From Ignavibacteriaceae bacterium (GTDB taxonomy: Bacteria > Bacteroidota > Ignavibacteria > Ignavibacteriales > Ignavibacteriaceae): a stretch of DNA of 64,000 nucleotides. The stretch spans positions 1 through 64,000 of the forward strand of contig JABWCL010000016.1 in the NCBI GenBank assembly GCA_013360295.1. The letters are read 5' to 3'. Numbering within the stretch: position 1 is the first letter of the stretch; every line of letters begins with the position of its first letter. The notes beneath the pieces are model-generated. The model was not told the DNA's origin. It did not search any database and saw only the letters and a program-made list of their open reading frames with translations. This document shows, piece by piece, positions 9,679 through 19,086 of the stretch. The translations under genes were made by a program, and so were the position numbers.

Positions 9679-10317
9679 ATGTACGAATTTGAAAGAGAAG
9701 AACTGGTCAAAAATCTGATCAGGAAGGGGATAAAAGGGAAAGAGATACTCAACGCCATCCTGAAAGTTGAGAGGCATAATTTTATACCTAAGTCAATGTG
9801 GAAGGATGCATATCTGGATACAGCCTTGCCGATAGGTTATGAGCAGACAATCTCCCAACCTTATACGGTGGCCGTAATGACAGAGGCACTTGAGGTAAAA
9901 AAGGGGGACAAAATACTGGAGATTGGAACAGGTTCAGGGTATCAGGCAGCGATACTAAGCAGGATGGGGGCACAAGTTTTCTCCATTGAAAGAAATTACC
10001 AGTTATACCTGCTTGTGCGTAAACGGTTCGACGATCTTGGAATTCACGCGGCTCTGAAATATGGTGACGGTACCATTGGCTGGAGCGAAGTATCGCCGTT
10101 CGACGGAATAATCGTAACTGCAGGCTCTCCCGATATTCCACAGACTTTAGTCAGACAGTTGAAGAATCGCGGAAAAATGGTTATACCTGTAGGTAATAAA
10201 TATGAACAGGATATGGTGATTATAGAAAAAATTGATGATAATAAAATCTCAAAAAAAGTAATACCCCACTTTGCATTCGTTAAACTGATCGGAAGAGAAG
10301 GTTGGAAAAAAGAGTAG
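9679..10317 (+). CDS. pcm: Protein-L-isoaspartate O-methyltransferase
   Basis: A 212-residue SAM-dependent methyltransferase that repairs isoaspartyl residues in aged proteins. The family signature PIGYEQTISQPYTVAVMTE (residues ~52-70) is followed by the SAM-binding motif LEIGTGSGYQAAIL. Length matches the bacterial family. It is the first gene of a rightward run; the start of miaA lies inside its last codons (16-base overlap), suggesting coupled translation. Confidence 0.95.
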   Translation: MYEFEREELVKNLIRKGIKGKEILNAILKVERHNFIPKSMWKDAYLDTALPIGYEQTISQPYTVAVMTEALEVKKGDKILEIGTGSGYQAAILSRMGAQVFSIERNYQLYLLVRKRFDDLGIHAALKYGDGTIGWSEVSPFDGIIVTAGSPDIPQTLVRQLKNRGKMVIPVGNKYEQDMVIIEKIDDNKISKKVIPHFAFVKLIGREGWKKE

Positions 10318-11237
10318 TAATTATTACCGGGCCAACAGGTTCCGGAAAAAGTGAGCTGGCTTTTCTTCTTGCTAAGACTCTCGGAACAGAGATCATTGTT
10401 GCTGACAGCAGGCAGATTTACAAGGAACTGGTGATCGGTTCAGCTCAACCTTCGAAAGACAAACAGCAGCAGATACGTTACCATCTGCTCAGCAGCCTGA
10501 ACCTGAGCGAAAATTTTAACGCCGCCAGATTTGAAGCATTGTCTGATTCAATCATAGGCAGCCTTTTAGGCGAAAATAAAATACCTGTCATAGAAGGAGG
10601 AGCGGGGTTATATTTGCGTGCCCTGATCGGAGGCATCGTGGAAATACCCGGTGAAACGGACGTTTACAGGCGGGAGTTAAATGACTTACTTCTCCGCGAA
10701 GGTCGTGAATTTGTTTATAATCTTTTGTGCGAAGAAGATCCCGAGACTGCAAAAACGCTTTTGCCACAAAATTATAAAAGGGTAATACGCGCTCTGGAAG
10801 TGAAGAGGGCGACGGGAAAATCAATTCAATGGTTTTTCAGCCACCAGGAGGTTAAGAGGAGTTACGATAGCCTGCAATTCGGGTTGCTGAGGGAGCGTGA
10901 TGATCTCTACAGAAGGATTAATGAGCGGGTGGACAAAATGATTGACGCGGGACTAGTAGAAGAAGTCAAAGGTATCCTTTCGGTAGGTTATGATGCCGGA
11001 ATCAATCCTCTGAATACCGTCGGTTATAAGGAGATAATTGCGTTTCTCAGAGGTGAATTTGAGCTCGATACAGCAATAGAATTAATTAAAAGAAATAGCC
11101 GTCACTATGCGAAAAGACAGATGACCTGGTTTCGAAAACAACCGGGAATTGAATGGTGTAGCATCACAAATGACGACGGATATAACAAAATAGTTGAAAA
11201 GATTATAAAAAAAATTCAAAAACCAAATGAAAGATAA
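10302..11237 (+). CDS. miaA: tRNA dimethylallyltransferase MiaA
   Basis: A 311-residue enzyme that adds a dimethylallyl group to A37 of tRNAs reading UNN codons. It has the P-loop GPTGSGKS at residues ~10-17, the DSRQIY motif (usually DSMQVY), GSAQPS, and GGAGLYLRAL. No ATG is available near the family N-terminus; TTG at 10302 is chosen because it gives the normal short lead MEKRVVIITGPTG and has a purine-rich GGAAGAGAAGG immediately upstream. The start overlaps pcm, and the stop overlaps the next gene by 11 bases. Confidence 0.95.
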   Translation: MEKRVVIITGPTGSGKSELAFLLAKTLGTEIIVADSRQIYKELVIGSAQPSKDKQQQIRYHLLSSLNLSENFNAARFEALSDSIIGSLLGENKIPVIEGGAGLYLRALIGGIVEIPGETDVYRRELNDLLLREGREFVYNLLCEEDPETAKTLLPQNYKRVIRALEVKRATGKSIQWFFSHQEVKRSYDSLQFGLLRERDDLYRRINERVDKMIDAGLVEEVKGILSVGYDAGINPLNTVGYKEIIAFLRGEFELDTAIELIKRNSRHYAKRQMTWFRKQPGIEWCSITNDDGYNKIVEKIIKKIQKPNER

Positions 11238-12591
11238 GATCAGAATTGCCTCCGGGCAGGGCTTTTGGGGTGACTTAATGGACGCTCCGGTTTACCAGGT
11301 AACCAGAGGTCAAATTGACTATCTCGTGATGGATTATCTTGCTGAAGTTACAATGTCAATTTTACAGAAGCAAAAGAATAAAAATCCCGAAATGGGTTAC
11401 GCGCGTGATATACCCGAATTGATGATAAAAATCCTTAGAAGCTGCAAGGAAAATAATATTAAAATCATCACAAACGGTGGCGGCGTGAATCCGGTTTCCT
11501 GCGCGAAAGCATGTAAGAAAGTTGCTGCTGATCTGGGTATTGAAGGGGTGAAAATTGCCGTAGTGCACGGTGATAATATCCTTAGTTCCATAGACGACCT
11601 GCTTGATAAAGGTGCGGGGTTAAGCAATATGGAGACAGGAGAACCTATAGAGGATGTTAAAAGCCGTTTCCTGAGTGCAAATGTATACTTCGGGGCTTTT
11701 CCAATTGTTGATGCGCTTGAAAAAGGTGCAGATATCGTTATTACGGGAAGGACTACAGATACAGGCTTGACTCTCGCTCCGATGATTTATGAATTTGGAT
11801 GGAAAGCAGATGACTGGGATCTGCTTTCAGCAGGAACAGTTGCCGGCCATATCCTCGAGTGCGGCGCTCAGGCAACCGGAGGAAATTTCCTTGGTGATTG
11901 GGAAAGTATCGAGAACTTTGAAGAAATCGGATTTCCTATTGCTGAAGCTTACCCTACCGGTGAAATAATTATTACGAAACACGAGTCGCTTGGCGGCCTG
12001 GTTAATGTGGAAACCGTGAGTGAACAACTGCTGTATGAGATCGGCGATCCAAAGAATTATATCACACCTGATTGTGTGGCTGACTTTACTACAATCAATC
12101 TGATCCAGACGGGTGAAAACCGGGTTGAAATTTTCGGAATAAAAGGCAAACCCGCTACACCATTTTATAAAGTCTCGTGTTCCTATGAGGACGGTTATTC
12201 CGCTGTAGGTACATTAACATACTCCTGGCCAAACGCTTTAACTAAGGCTAAAAAAGCTGATCTAATTCTTCGCGGCAGGCTCGAAAAACTCGGCTTGAAA
12301 TTTGATGAAATCCGGACAGAATTTGTGGGCTATAACGCTTGTCATGGACCTTTAGCTCCTGCCAGGGATGAAAATGAGATCAGCGAAATAATGTTGCGAG
12401 TAGCGGTAAGATCTCAGGATAAGTCTTCAGTGGAAAGGTTCGGAAGAGAGCTTGCTCCGCTGGTGCTCACCGGTCCCCCCTCAGTAACAGGATTTGCCGG
12501 TGGCAGACCGCGGCCGAGTGATGTTGTGGCGTACTGGCCGGCACTAATTGAGAAGAGTTTAGTGACTCCGATCGTTGAAATAGTAGAATAG
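11227..12591 (+). CDS. AtuA-family (DUF1446) protein, large part
   Basis: A 454-residue protein matching the N-terminal domain of the acyclic terpene utilisation AtuA family (DUF1446). Recognisable stretches are IASGQGFWGD at the start, ITNGGGVNP near residue 80, DIVITGRTTDTGLTLAP near residue 175 and the C-terminal GPPSVTGFAGGRPRPSDV. Family members are linked to acyl-CoA or terpenoid catabolism, but no reaction has been firmly assigned. In many bacteria it is one protein with a C-terminal ferredoxin-like domain; here that domain is the separate next gene. It overlaps miaA by 11 bases. Confidence 0.85.
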   Translation: MKDKIRIASGQGFWGDLMDAPVYQVTRGQIDYLVMDYLAEVTMSILQKQKNKNPEMGYARDIPELMIKILRSCKENNIKIITNGGGVNPVSCAKACKKVAADLGIEGVKIAVVHGDNILSSIDDLLDKGAGLSNMETGEPIEDVKSRFLSANVYFGAFPIVDALEKGADIVITGRTTDTGLTLAPMIYEFGWKADDWDLLSAGTVAGHILECGAQATGGNFLGDWESIENFEEIGFPIAEAYPTGEIIITKHESLGGLVNVETVSEQLLYEIGDPKNYITPDCVADFTTINLIQTGENRVEIFGIKGKPATPFYKVSCSYEDGYSAVGTLTYSWPNALTKAKKADLILRGRLEKLGLKFDEIRTEFVGYNACHGPLAPARDENEISEIMLRVAVRSQDKSSVERFGRELAPLVLTGPPSVTGFAGGRPRPSDVVAYWPALIEKSLVTPIVEIVE

Positions 12592-12599
12592 GAAAGATC

Positions 12600-12962
12600 A
12601 TGAAAAAGATTAAACTGATTGAATTCACACACGCCCGGAGTGGAGATAAAGGGGATGCTGCAAACGTTGGTGTTATTGCATTTACCAGACAGGGTTATAC
12701 TATTATAGATAAATATCTTACGGTCGATCGGGTGAAGCAATATTTTGACGGCATCTGTTTGGGTGATGTAATCAGATATGAATTACCTAATCTTAATGCA
12801 CTTAATTTTATACTAAATAATACACTCGGAGGCGGGGGTACCGTCTCCACAAAACTTGATGCACAGGGGAAAACCCTTGCATCTGCCATCCTTGGTTTAG
12901 AGATTGAAATTGAGGATAAAGAATTGAATTTATTAACACTTGAAAGTCCGGAGCACGATTAA
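12600..12962 (+). CDS. AtuA-like ferredoxin-fold protein (small partner)
   Basis: A 120-residue protein matching the C-terminal AtuA-like domain. It begins IKLIEFTHARSGDKGDAANVG, the family's hallmark with conserved SGDKGD, and contains a glycine-rich turn NNTLGGGGTVS. It starts eight bases after the large AtuA part and its stop shares one base with the prfB start (TAATG). Large and small parts together cover the full AtuA architecture, so they probably work as a complex. Confidence 0.85.
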   Translation: MKKIKLIEFTHARSGDKGDAANVGVIAFTRQGYTIIDKYLTVDRVKQYFDGICLGDVIRYELPNLNALNFILNNTLGGGGTVSTKLDAQGKTLASAILGLEIEIEDKELNLLTLESPEHD

Positions 12963-14060
12963 TGTTTGATGAGGAGAAAAGATCGCTAAAAGAACAAGAG
13001 ACCAGGGTAACTAATCTACGAGGTTTTCTTTAAATTAGACGACAGAATTAAACTACTCGAAAAATTGAAATCAGAGACCGAGGAAACCGGTTTCTGGAAT
13101 GACCAGAAAAAAGCTCAGAAAACCCTGCAAAGAATCAAGGAGGAGCAGGATTGGGTAAATCACTGGGAGAAAGTGAAAACGCAGTTAGATAACCTCGGCG
13201 AGTTCCTCGATTTAGCCGCATTGGAAGAAGATGAAAGCTTGGGAAGTGAAATAAATAATGAGCTTACCAGGCTGATTTCGAATGTTGATGAGCTTGAATT
13301 CAGAAATATGCTCAGCGGGAAAGATGATTCGAAGAACTGCATTCTCTCGATACATTCAGGAGCGGGCGGTACTGAAGCACAGGATTGGTCGGAAATGCTT
13401 ATGCGAATGTACTTAAGATGGGCTGAATCAAGGGGTTACAAAGCTTCAATTGTGGATATGCTTGATGGTGACGGAGCCGGAATTAAAAGCGCTACACTCG
13501 AGATAGTCGGTGATCATGCATTTGGATACCTGAAAGCTGAGAATGGAGTGCACAGGCTCGTGCGCATTTCTCCGTTCGACTCGAATAAGCGCAGGCACAC
13601 ATCTTTTGCCTCAGTTTTCGCGATACCTGAGATTGATGATGATATTGAAATTGAAATTAATCCCGCAGATTTAAGAATAGATACCTATCGCTCCGGTGGC
13701 AAGGGAGGGCAGAATGTTAATAAAGTTGAGACGGCCGTACGCATAACCCACATACCAAGCGGAATAGTAGCCGCGTGCCAAAGTGAGCGTTCTCAGACTC
13801 AGAACAAGACTAACGCGATGAAATTGCTTAAGTCAAAACTATACCAGGTTGAAAGAGAAAAACAGGAAGCCGAACTGGATGAAATCGAAAAGAGTAAACT
13901 GAAAATTGAATGGGGAAGCCAGATACGTTCTTATGTTTTTCATCCCTACAATATGGTTAAAGACCACAGGACCAATGTGGAAACTTCAGATGTTCAAGGT
14001 GTGATGGACGGGGCATTAGATGAGTTTATAAAATCGTTTTTATTAAAGTTTTCAAATTAG
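12962..14060 (+). CDS. prfB: Peptide chain release factor 2 (programmed +1 frameshift)
   Basis: Two overlapping frames make one protein. Frame one runs from ATG 12962 for 23 codons ([15 protein letters not shown], ending LRGFL) to a TAA at 13031-13033. Skipping T13031 continues in the next frame as [12 protein letters not shown] to the stop at 14058-14060, giving 365 residues, the usual RF2 length. The codon-recognition tripeptide SPF and the catalytic GGQ ([11 protein letters not shown]) are intact. The LRGFL sequence matches the RF2 segment just before the classical frameshift. RF2 reads UGA and UAA. The second frame alone has no ATG start and would lack the N-terminal segment. Confidence 0.93.
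13019..13034 (+). promoter_or_regulatory. prfB +1 frameshift site with UAA
   Basis: The sequence CGAGGTTTTCTTTAAA holds an internal Shine-Dalgarno-like GAGG, a short spacer, the slippery CTT codon and the in-frame stop TAA followed by A. The classical site is AGGGGG-TAT-CTT-TGA-C. The layout is conserved, but the stop is TAA, the base after it is A rather than C, and the internal SD is short and one base further away. Confidence 0.85.
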
Positions 14061-14066
14061 AGCTCG

Positions 14067-14480
14067 ATGAAATTTCATACTGAATATCTCTGGTTTTCGA
14101 CCAAAAAGCGGCGTGAGTATATAAATATCACCGGGGAAGTTGAAAGTGTCCTGCGAAAAAGCGGCATTATGGAGGGGCTGATCCTGGTCTCGGCAATGCA
14201 TATTACAGCAGGGGTTTATGTCAATGATGCTGAGAGTGGCTTGATTCAGGATATTGACAAGTGGCTGGACGAAATTGCTCCCTTTGGAAAAAATTATTTG
14301 CATCACCGCACCGGTGAGGATAACGGTGATGCGCACTTGAAAAGCATGCTTGTTCATCACCAGGTCGTGATTCCGGTTACAGCAGGACGGCTAGACTTCG
14401 GCCCATGGCAGCAAGTTTACTATGCGGAATTTGACGGGATGCGCAGAAAAAGGGTTATCATCAAGGTTATGGGAGAATAA
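14067..14480 (+). CDS. YjbQ/UPF0047 family protein
   Basis: A 137-residue protein of the YjbQ family. The conserved His-containing patches are present: [13 protein letters not shown] near residue 43, [15 protein letters not shown] near residue 80, and [15 protein letters not shown] with [17 protein letters not shown] after it. Some members have weak thiamine-phosphate synthase activity, but the real role is not settled. It starts six bases after prfB and is probably the last gene of the pcm-miaA-atuA-prfB run, facing the convergent aminotransferase. Confidence 0.85.
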   Translation: MKFHTEYLWFSTKKRREYINITGEVESVLRKSGIMEGLILVSAMHITAGVYVNDAESGLIQDIDKWLDEIAPFGKNYLHHRTGEDNGDAHLKSMLVHHQVVIPVTAGRLDFGPWQQVYYAEFDGMRRKRVIIKVMGE

Positions 14481-14518
14481 GATTTGTAATCTGCGCGATT
14501 ACCGGTCGGTGAACCGGA

Positions 14519-15673
14519 TCAAAAGCCGGAATACGAACCTGATTTCAGTTTCAAAGAAGCATCTTCCAATACTTTTTCTGTTTTTGCGAAACAGATACGG
14601 ATATATTTTCTTTTCCCCTTGACGGTGTAAAACGGGGAAAGTGGGATCACGGCCACTCCAATTTCCTTAACAAGCTTTTCTGCAAAACTAAAATCATCCA
14701 TTGAACTTATTCCAGTATAATCGAGCAATTGAAAGTAAGTGCCCGATGCAGGGGAGGCTTGAAAGGGTGATTCACTGATCAATTCAAGGAAATAATCCCT
14801 CTTCTTCTGGTAGAATTCCGGAAGCTGCCGGGGGTGCTTATCATCTTTCATGAACTCAGCATAAGCGTGCTGGACTGGTGTATTTACAGCGAAGACATTG
14901 AACTGGTGGACCTTACGGAATTCCTTTGCTAATTCTTCATTCGCGATCACATATCCCATCTTCCAACCTGTCGTATGATAAGTCTTTCCAAAAGATGAAA
15001 TTACAAGACTCCTCGAACTCAATTCAGGGTATTTAAGGAAAGAAAGATGTTCCTTCCCATCGAAAATAATATGTTCGTATACTTCATCGCTAATAAAAAA
15101 AACATCTTTTTCTGAAGCTATTTTCTGCAATTCCGATATATCTTCCGGGGTGAAGACATACCCGGATGGATTATGTGGTGAATTCAGAATAATAAGCCGG
15201 GTTCGGTTAGTTATTTTTGCTCTGACCAATTCCCAGTCATAGCTGAAGTCTTTTTCATTTAATTCTACCGGAACCGGTACCCCTCCCGCAAGAATGATTG
15301 CAGGGAGGTACGAATCATATGCCGGTTCGAATACGATTACTTCATCACCATCTCCAACAACTGCCAGAATCGCTGTGAATAGTGCCTGAGTCGCACCAGC
15401 AGTAATTGTGATATTAAGTTCCGGGTCGGTATCATGATTGTAAAACCTTTTGACTTTAGCCGCAATCTCTTCCCTCAGCCGGAGGACACCGGGCATAGGG
15501 GCATACTGATTAAACCCCTTTAGAGAATAATGCCTGACAAGTTCAATAAGCTGATCAGGACAATTAAAATCAGGGAAGCCTTGTGAAAGGTTGATTGCTC
15601 TTTGATCGTTTGCCATTTTAGTCATAACAGCAAATATGCTCTGACCAATACCGGGAAGTTTGGACTCAATCAT
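14519..15673 (-). CDS. Class I/II aminotransferase (methionine/kynurenine aminotransferase type)
   Basis: A 384-residue fold-type I PLP enzyme. The PLP Lys is in SSFGKTYHTTGWKMGY (Lys230); NSPHNPSG holds the Asn168 contact, SDEVYE the Asp196 contact, and KYIRICFAK the carboxylate-binding Arg. QGFPDFNCPDQL and the FGKTYHTTGWK form are typical of the YbdL/kynurenine aminotransferase subgroup rather than AspC. ATG at 15673 is chosen since it begins the family N-terminus MIESKLPGIGQSIF and lies seven bases after the preceding peptidase gene; a longer frame would read into that gene. Confidence 0.88.
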   Translation of the reverse strand: MIESKLPGIGQSIFAVMTKMANDQRAINLSQGFPDFNCPDQLIELVRHYSLKGFNQYAPMPGVLRLREEIAAKVKRFYNHDTDPELNITITAGATQALFTAILAVVGDGDEVIVFEPAYDSYLPAIILAGGVPVPVELNEKDFSYDWELVRAKITNRTRLIILNSPHNPSGYVFTPEDISELQKIASEKDVFFISDEVYEHIIFDGKEHLSFLKYPELSSRSLVISSFGKTYHTTGWKMGYVIANEELAKEFRKVHQFNVFAVNTPVQHAYAEFMKDDKHPRQLPEFYQKKRDYFLELISESPFQASPASGTYFQLLDYTGISSMDDFSFAEKLVKEIGVAVIPLSPFYTVKGKRKYIRICFAKTEKVLEDASLKLKSGSYSGF

Positions 15674-15680
15674 AAATCGA

Positions 15681-17627
15681 TTATTTTTTAATCTTAAAGT
15701 AGTTGTTTTGCAGTTCAATATCTGGAATGTGAGCATCACCGATCATCACTGAGTCAGCGCTTAAACCGGTCCTGATTTCGAGTGTGACGGATTCAGGATT
15801 TTCTCGCCAGATACCGGAATTAAAATAAAAAGTCTCAACATTTTTTTTCATGTCGTAGACCTTCACCGGAACTGGAAGAGGCAGTTTGCCGGTATTAACC
15901 AGCTTTATTTTTATAAGATCATTTTCTTGTTTTACATAGTCAATTCTGACCTCAGGATATGCCGTGCTGAAAAACCAGGGTTTCCAGTACCAGGATAAGT
16001 TTTCTCTGAGGTGATCTTCAAACGTAAAAAAGAAATCAGAAGGAATTGGATGTTTACCATTCCATCTGCTTACGAACTCTTTCAGTGCTCCATCAAATTT
16101 TTCATTACCGAGATAATCGCGTAAAAAGTAGTAAGCACAAGCAGGACGGGAATATGCTGCATTTCTGTATGCCGGACCCCTTGCGTGATACGTTGAAATA
16201 TTGAGTGGGACTTCGTATTCAGTACCAGCAATACTGGCAAAGCTCTTAGCATTTCGTATCCTTGGATCATTTTCAGGAGCGAGTTCCAGCTGAATTTCAA
16301 AAGGAAACAGGACAGCCCACCCCTCATCCATCCAAGCGTACCTTTTTTCATTTATTCCCATATAAAATGGAAAATAGGTATGAGCAATTTCGTGAGCGGT
16401 CAACCCTATTGCACCGGCTCGGCTGGAACTTGAACCATTGTTCACTATCATGGGAAATTCCATCCCGCCGCCGCCGTTGAAGACCGTCATAACCGGATAA
16501 GGATAGGGAATCCCGGGGAACACATTAGAAAACTTATCAATAGAATATCTCGCAAAATATGCCACTTCATAAAAATCTTTTGAAACGGGGTTGTATGCTG
16601 CATGGATCATCACCCTTTTTTCGCCCGGTTTTACGATCATTGAGGAGGCATCCCAGTAATATTTATTAGAAGTACCAAATGCAAAATCAGGGACTCCGTC
16701 TGCTTTGAACTTCCATGTCGTTTTGCCGTCGGCCGATCTGAATTTAACCGGTTTTGTATATGAAGCAGAATCAAGTATTTTAACTATTGTATCGGATCTG
16801 GCTGCCAGATCATATTTCTTTTTTATCTCCTCGGGAAATATGTCGCCGGCATTAATAAGGTCTCCTGTTGCCCAGACACAAAAGTCAGAAGGAACACTAA
16901 TATTTACAATATAGTCGTTTATATCATTGTAATATTCAGTCTCGCCATTATACTGCAGTTTATCCCATCCGAAAACATCGTCATAGACAGCGACTTGCGG
17001 ATACCATAATGCAATAAAAAATGATGATGAATCATAACTGCCCATCCTCACACGGGAAACTTCCGGGACTTTAAAGCTCCACTTTACTTCAATTTTACTG
17101 CTCTTGCCGGATTGGAGAGAAAGTTCAGGAAAGAAAATCAGATGTGTATCATCAAAACGATACCTGCTTCTTTCCTCAAGTGAGATCTCAAAACCGTCAA
17201 GCGACATATATGAGATATCTACACCGTCTGTAACATCGCCCGGGGAAATACTAAAATTCCTTACGGCACCTTTTTTGTAGAAATTCTGGTAGAGGCGCAG
17301 AACGATTTCGGACAGGGAATCCGGACTGTTGTTAAAATATTCAATCTTTACCGTGCCTTCAACTGTTTTCTTCTCAATGTTCAGCGTAGCGTCAATTTTA
17401 TATTCCGCACGATTTTGCCAGTAATTCTTTCCAGGTTTACCGGCAAAGTCACGGGTCTGGTTTTTGTACGCCTGGAGAACATCACGCGGAACAGGCAGAG
17501 TTTGAGCGAAAACAGGGCTCCCAATAAAAATAAACAGAGAAAATAAGAACACGAAAAGTGTTAGACCCTTCCGGCCCGGGAAAGGAATACCTGATCTTTT
17601 TGATGAATGGGGGATTTGTCTTTTCAT
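15681..17627 (-). CDS. Secreted M1-family zinc metallopeptidase
   Basis: A 648-residue exported peptidase. Positively charged residues and a hydrophobic stretch (residues ~22-40) ending at VFAQ form a signal peptide. The gluzincin motif HEIAH (His412, Glu413, His416) is followed exactly 18 residues later by Glu435 in WMDEGWA, and a GGGMEFP segment stands where aminopeptidases have GAMEN. The N-terminal ~300 residues match the beta-rich M1 domain. Probably an aminopeptidase degrading peptides outside the cytoplasm. It precedes the aminotransferase gene by seven bases, suggesting peptide use and amino-acid turnover in one operon; that link is inference. Confidence 0.88.
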   Translation of the reverse strand: MKRQIPHSSKRSGIPFPGRKGLTLFVFLFSLFIFIGSPVFAQTLPVPRDVLQAYKNQTRDFAGKPGKNYWQNRAEYKIDATLNIEKKTVEGTVKIEYFNNSPDSLSEIVLRLYQNFYKKGAVRNFSISPGDVTDGVDISYMSLDGFEISLEERSRYRFDDTHLIFFPELSLQSGKSSKIEVKWSFKVPEVSRVRMGSYDSSSFFIALWYPQVAVYDDVFGWDKLQYNGETEYYNDINDYIVNISVPSDFCVWATGDLINAGDIFPEEIKKKYDLAARSDTIVKILDSASYTKPVKFRSADGKTTWKFKADGVPDFAFGTSNKYYWDASSMIVKPGEKRVMIHAAYNPVSKDFYEVAYFARYSIDKFSNVFPGIPYPYPVMTVFNGGGGMEFPMIVNNGSSSSRAGAIGLTAHEIAHTYFPFYMGINEKRYAWMDEGWAVLFPFEIQLELAPENDPRIRNAKSFASIAGTEYEVPLNISTYHARGPAYRNAAYSRPACAYYFLRDYLGNEKFDGALKEFVSRWNGKHPIPSDFFFTFEDHLRENLSWYWKPWFFSTAYPEVRIDYVKQENDLIKIKLVNTGKLPLPVPVKVYDMKKNVETFYFNSGIWRENPESVTLEIRTGLSADSVMIGDAHIPDIELQNNYFKIKK

Positions 17628-17794
17628 AGACCTTCAGATTTCATTTTAGAAAAACGGAATGTAACATTAATTGCTGACGCATGAAAGAAAAACATCAAGA
17701 CTGTAGCCAAGCGCATGGAACTTCAGTGTAAAGATTATCGGCAGCATTTTATTTAGGAACAAAAGAGTCAACGCTTCAGTAAAAGCGTACGGAG

Positions 17795-19003
17795 TTAATT
17801 AAAAATGCTGTTACGCTTTTTCTCAAGGAATGATTTGAAACCATCAATCATCAAATCCGAAAATTCTCCGGCTTTTTCAACCAGCTTTTTAAGATTGGGG
17901 TCGAAATTGTACTGCCGCTTAATTTCCTGAATAGAATCGCTGAACTCAGTTCCTTTTTTGGAGATTTCATCAAAATGGCCTGCAATTTCAGAAATAGACG
18001 CGAATCGCGCTTCCTTGAGAATCTGATTCTGCGCGATATAAAGATCATCATAAGAGCGTTTGATTTCATCTAACTGGCGCTTCAACTCATCATTAAGAAG
18101 GGCATTTTCGATAGCGATACCGGTATTGGCTGCCATACTGCTGAGGAATAACTGGTCTTCCTTGTTGAAGTTACCGGATTTCTTATTGAGGATCTGGAAA
18201 GCGCCAATAATCTCTCCGCCTAAATTCTTCATAGGGAGGCAGAGGATGTTTCTTGTCTTAAAGCCGGTTTTTATGTCCACATCCTTATTAAATTTCGGAT
18301 GTGAGTAGGGATCATCAATGATCTGAGGCTGACCGGATACTACGACTTCACCGGCGATACCCCTGTCCATTGGGAACCGGATTTCCTGTTTCTCTATCCC
18401 AATTCCGGTTCTGGACCACAACTCTTTTCTCTTTTTATCAAGAATGAAAAGGGTGGCTCGTTCCGCATCAAGAGCGCCGATTGCCAATTCAATAATGTGA
18501 TGCAGCAGCAGGTCAAAATCTGTAATGGAGTTAAGGCTCCTGGACATTTCCATAAGAACAGATAATTTCTTTGATTCCAGTAATACATCATCGATCTTAG
18601 TTTCCTTGAAGGGCGATTTTGGAATCTCAACTTCAGCTTGAGGGGTTTGTATCTGTTCGTATGATTCGACTAATTTCTCAACAGAGAGGGGTTTTAGGAT
18701 GAAGTCAGCTATCTTGCCGCCAAAAACGAGATCCTTCGTGTCGTAGAAAAAAGAAGACACGACAATAATGGGAACATCTTTTGCAACTCCATGTACCTGG
18801 TCGACAAATTCAATCTCAGACATTACGGGATGCATAATCTCGATAATGATCAGATCAAATTTTTGTTCGAGCAACATTTGTATACTGGTCTTGCTGCGAT
18901 CCTTGAAATAGAACCTCAAATTATGTAGATTAGCAAAAGCCATATAGTTGCTTTGAGTGTCCCGGTTTTCAGAAAATATAATAAGGGTCTTGACTTTTTC
19001 CAT
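17795..19003 (-). CDS. Pseudo-receiver/GAF-domain signalling protein
   Basis: A 402-residue soluble protein. Residues ~5-115 resemble a response-regulator receiver domain, but the acidic pair at the start is replaced (LIIFSENRD) and the phospho-acceptor Asp is Glu55 (IIIEIMHPVM); Lys104-Pro is kept. Residues ~145-315 are a GAF domain (LLLHHIIELAIGALDAERATLF; RNILCLPM near its core). The last ~85 residues are charged and helical, probably coiled coil. There is no output domain such as GGDEF, kinase or DNA-binding. Partner unknown. It lies 167 bases from the peptidase gene and has its own upstream region. Confidence 0.8.
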   Translation of the reverse strand: MEKVKTLIIFSENRDTQSNYMAFANLHNLRFYFKDRSKTSIQMLLEQKFDLIIIEIMHPVMSEIEFVDQVHGVAKDVPIIVVSSFFYDTKDLVFGGKIADFILKPLSVEKLVESYEQIQTPQAEVEIPKSPFKETKIDDVLLESKKLSVLMEMSRSLNSITDFDLLLHHIIELAIGALDAERATLFILDKKRKELWSRTGIGIEKQEIRFPMDRGIAGEVVVSGQPQIIDDPYSHPKFNKDVDIKTGFKTRNILCLPMKNLGGEIIGAFQILNKKSGNFNKEDQLFLSSMAANTGIAIENALLNDELKRQLDEIKRSYDDLYIAQNQILKEARFASISEIAGHFDEISKKGTEFSDSIQEIKRQYNFDPNLKKLVEKAGEFSDLMIDGFKSFLEKKRNSIFN

Positions 19004-19086
19004 TTCCTAAACTTCTTGAGAATTGTCTGAACAAGATAATAAAATAATTTATAAACCGGAATGAATAATTTTTCTAAATTAAAATT

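Noticed and set aside
13065-14060. prfB starting at TTG 13065 as a single frame
   Set aside because: This loses the N-terminal segment that matches RF2, and an upstream 23-codon frame ending LRGFL at a CTT-TAA site fits the programmed frameshift and restores the normal length.
17628-17794. Terminator or small gene between the M1 peptidase and GAF protein
   Set aside because: A 6-bp hairpin (ACGCTT/AAGCGT at 17771-17788) exists but has no clear U-run, and no frame with a plausible start and length is present.
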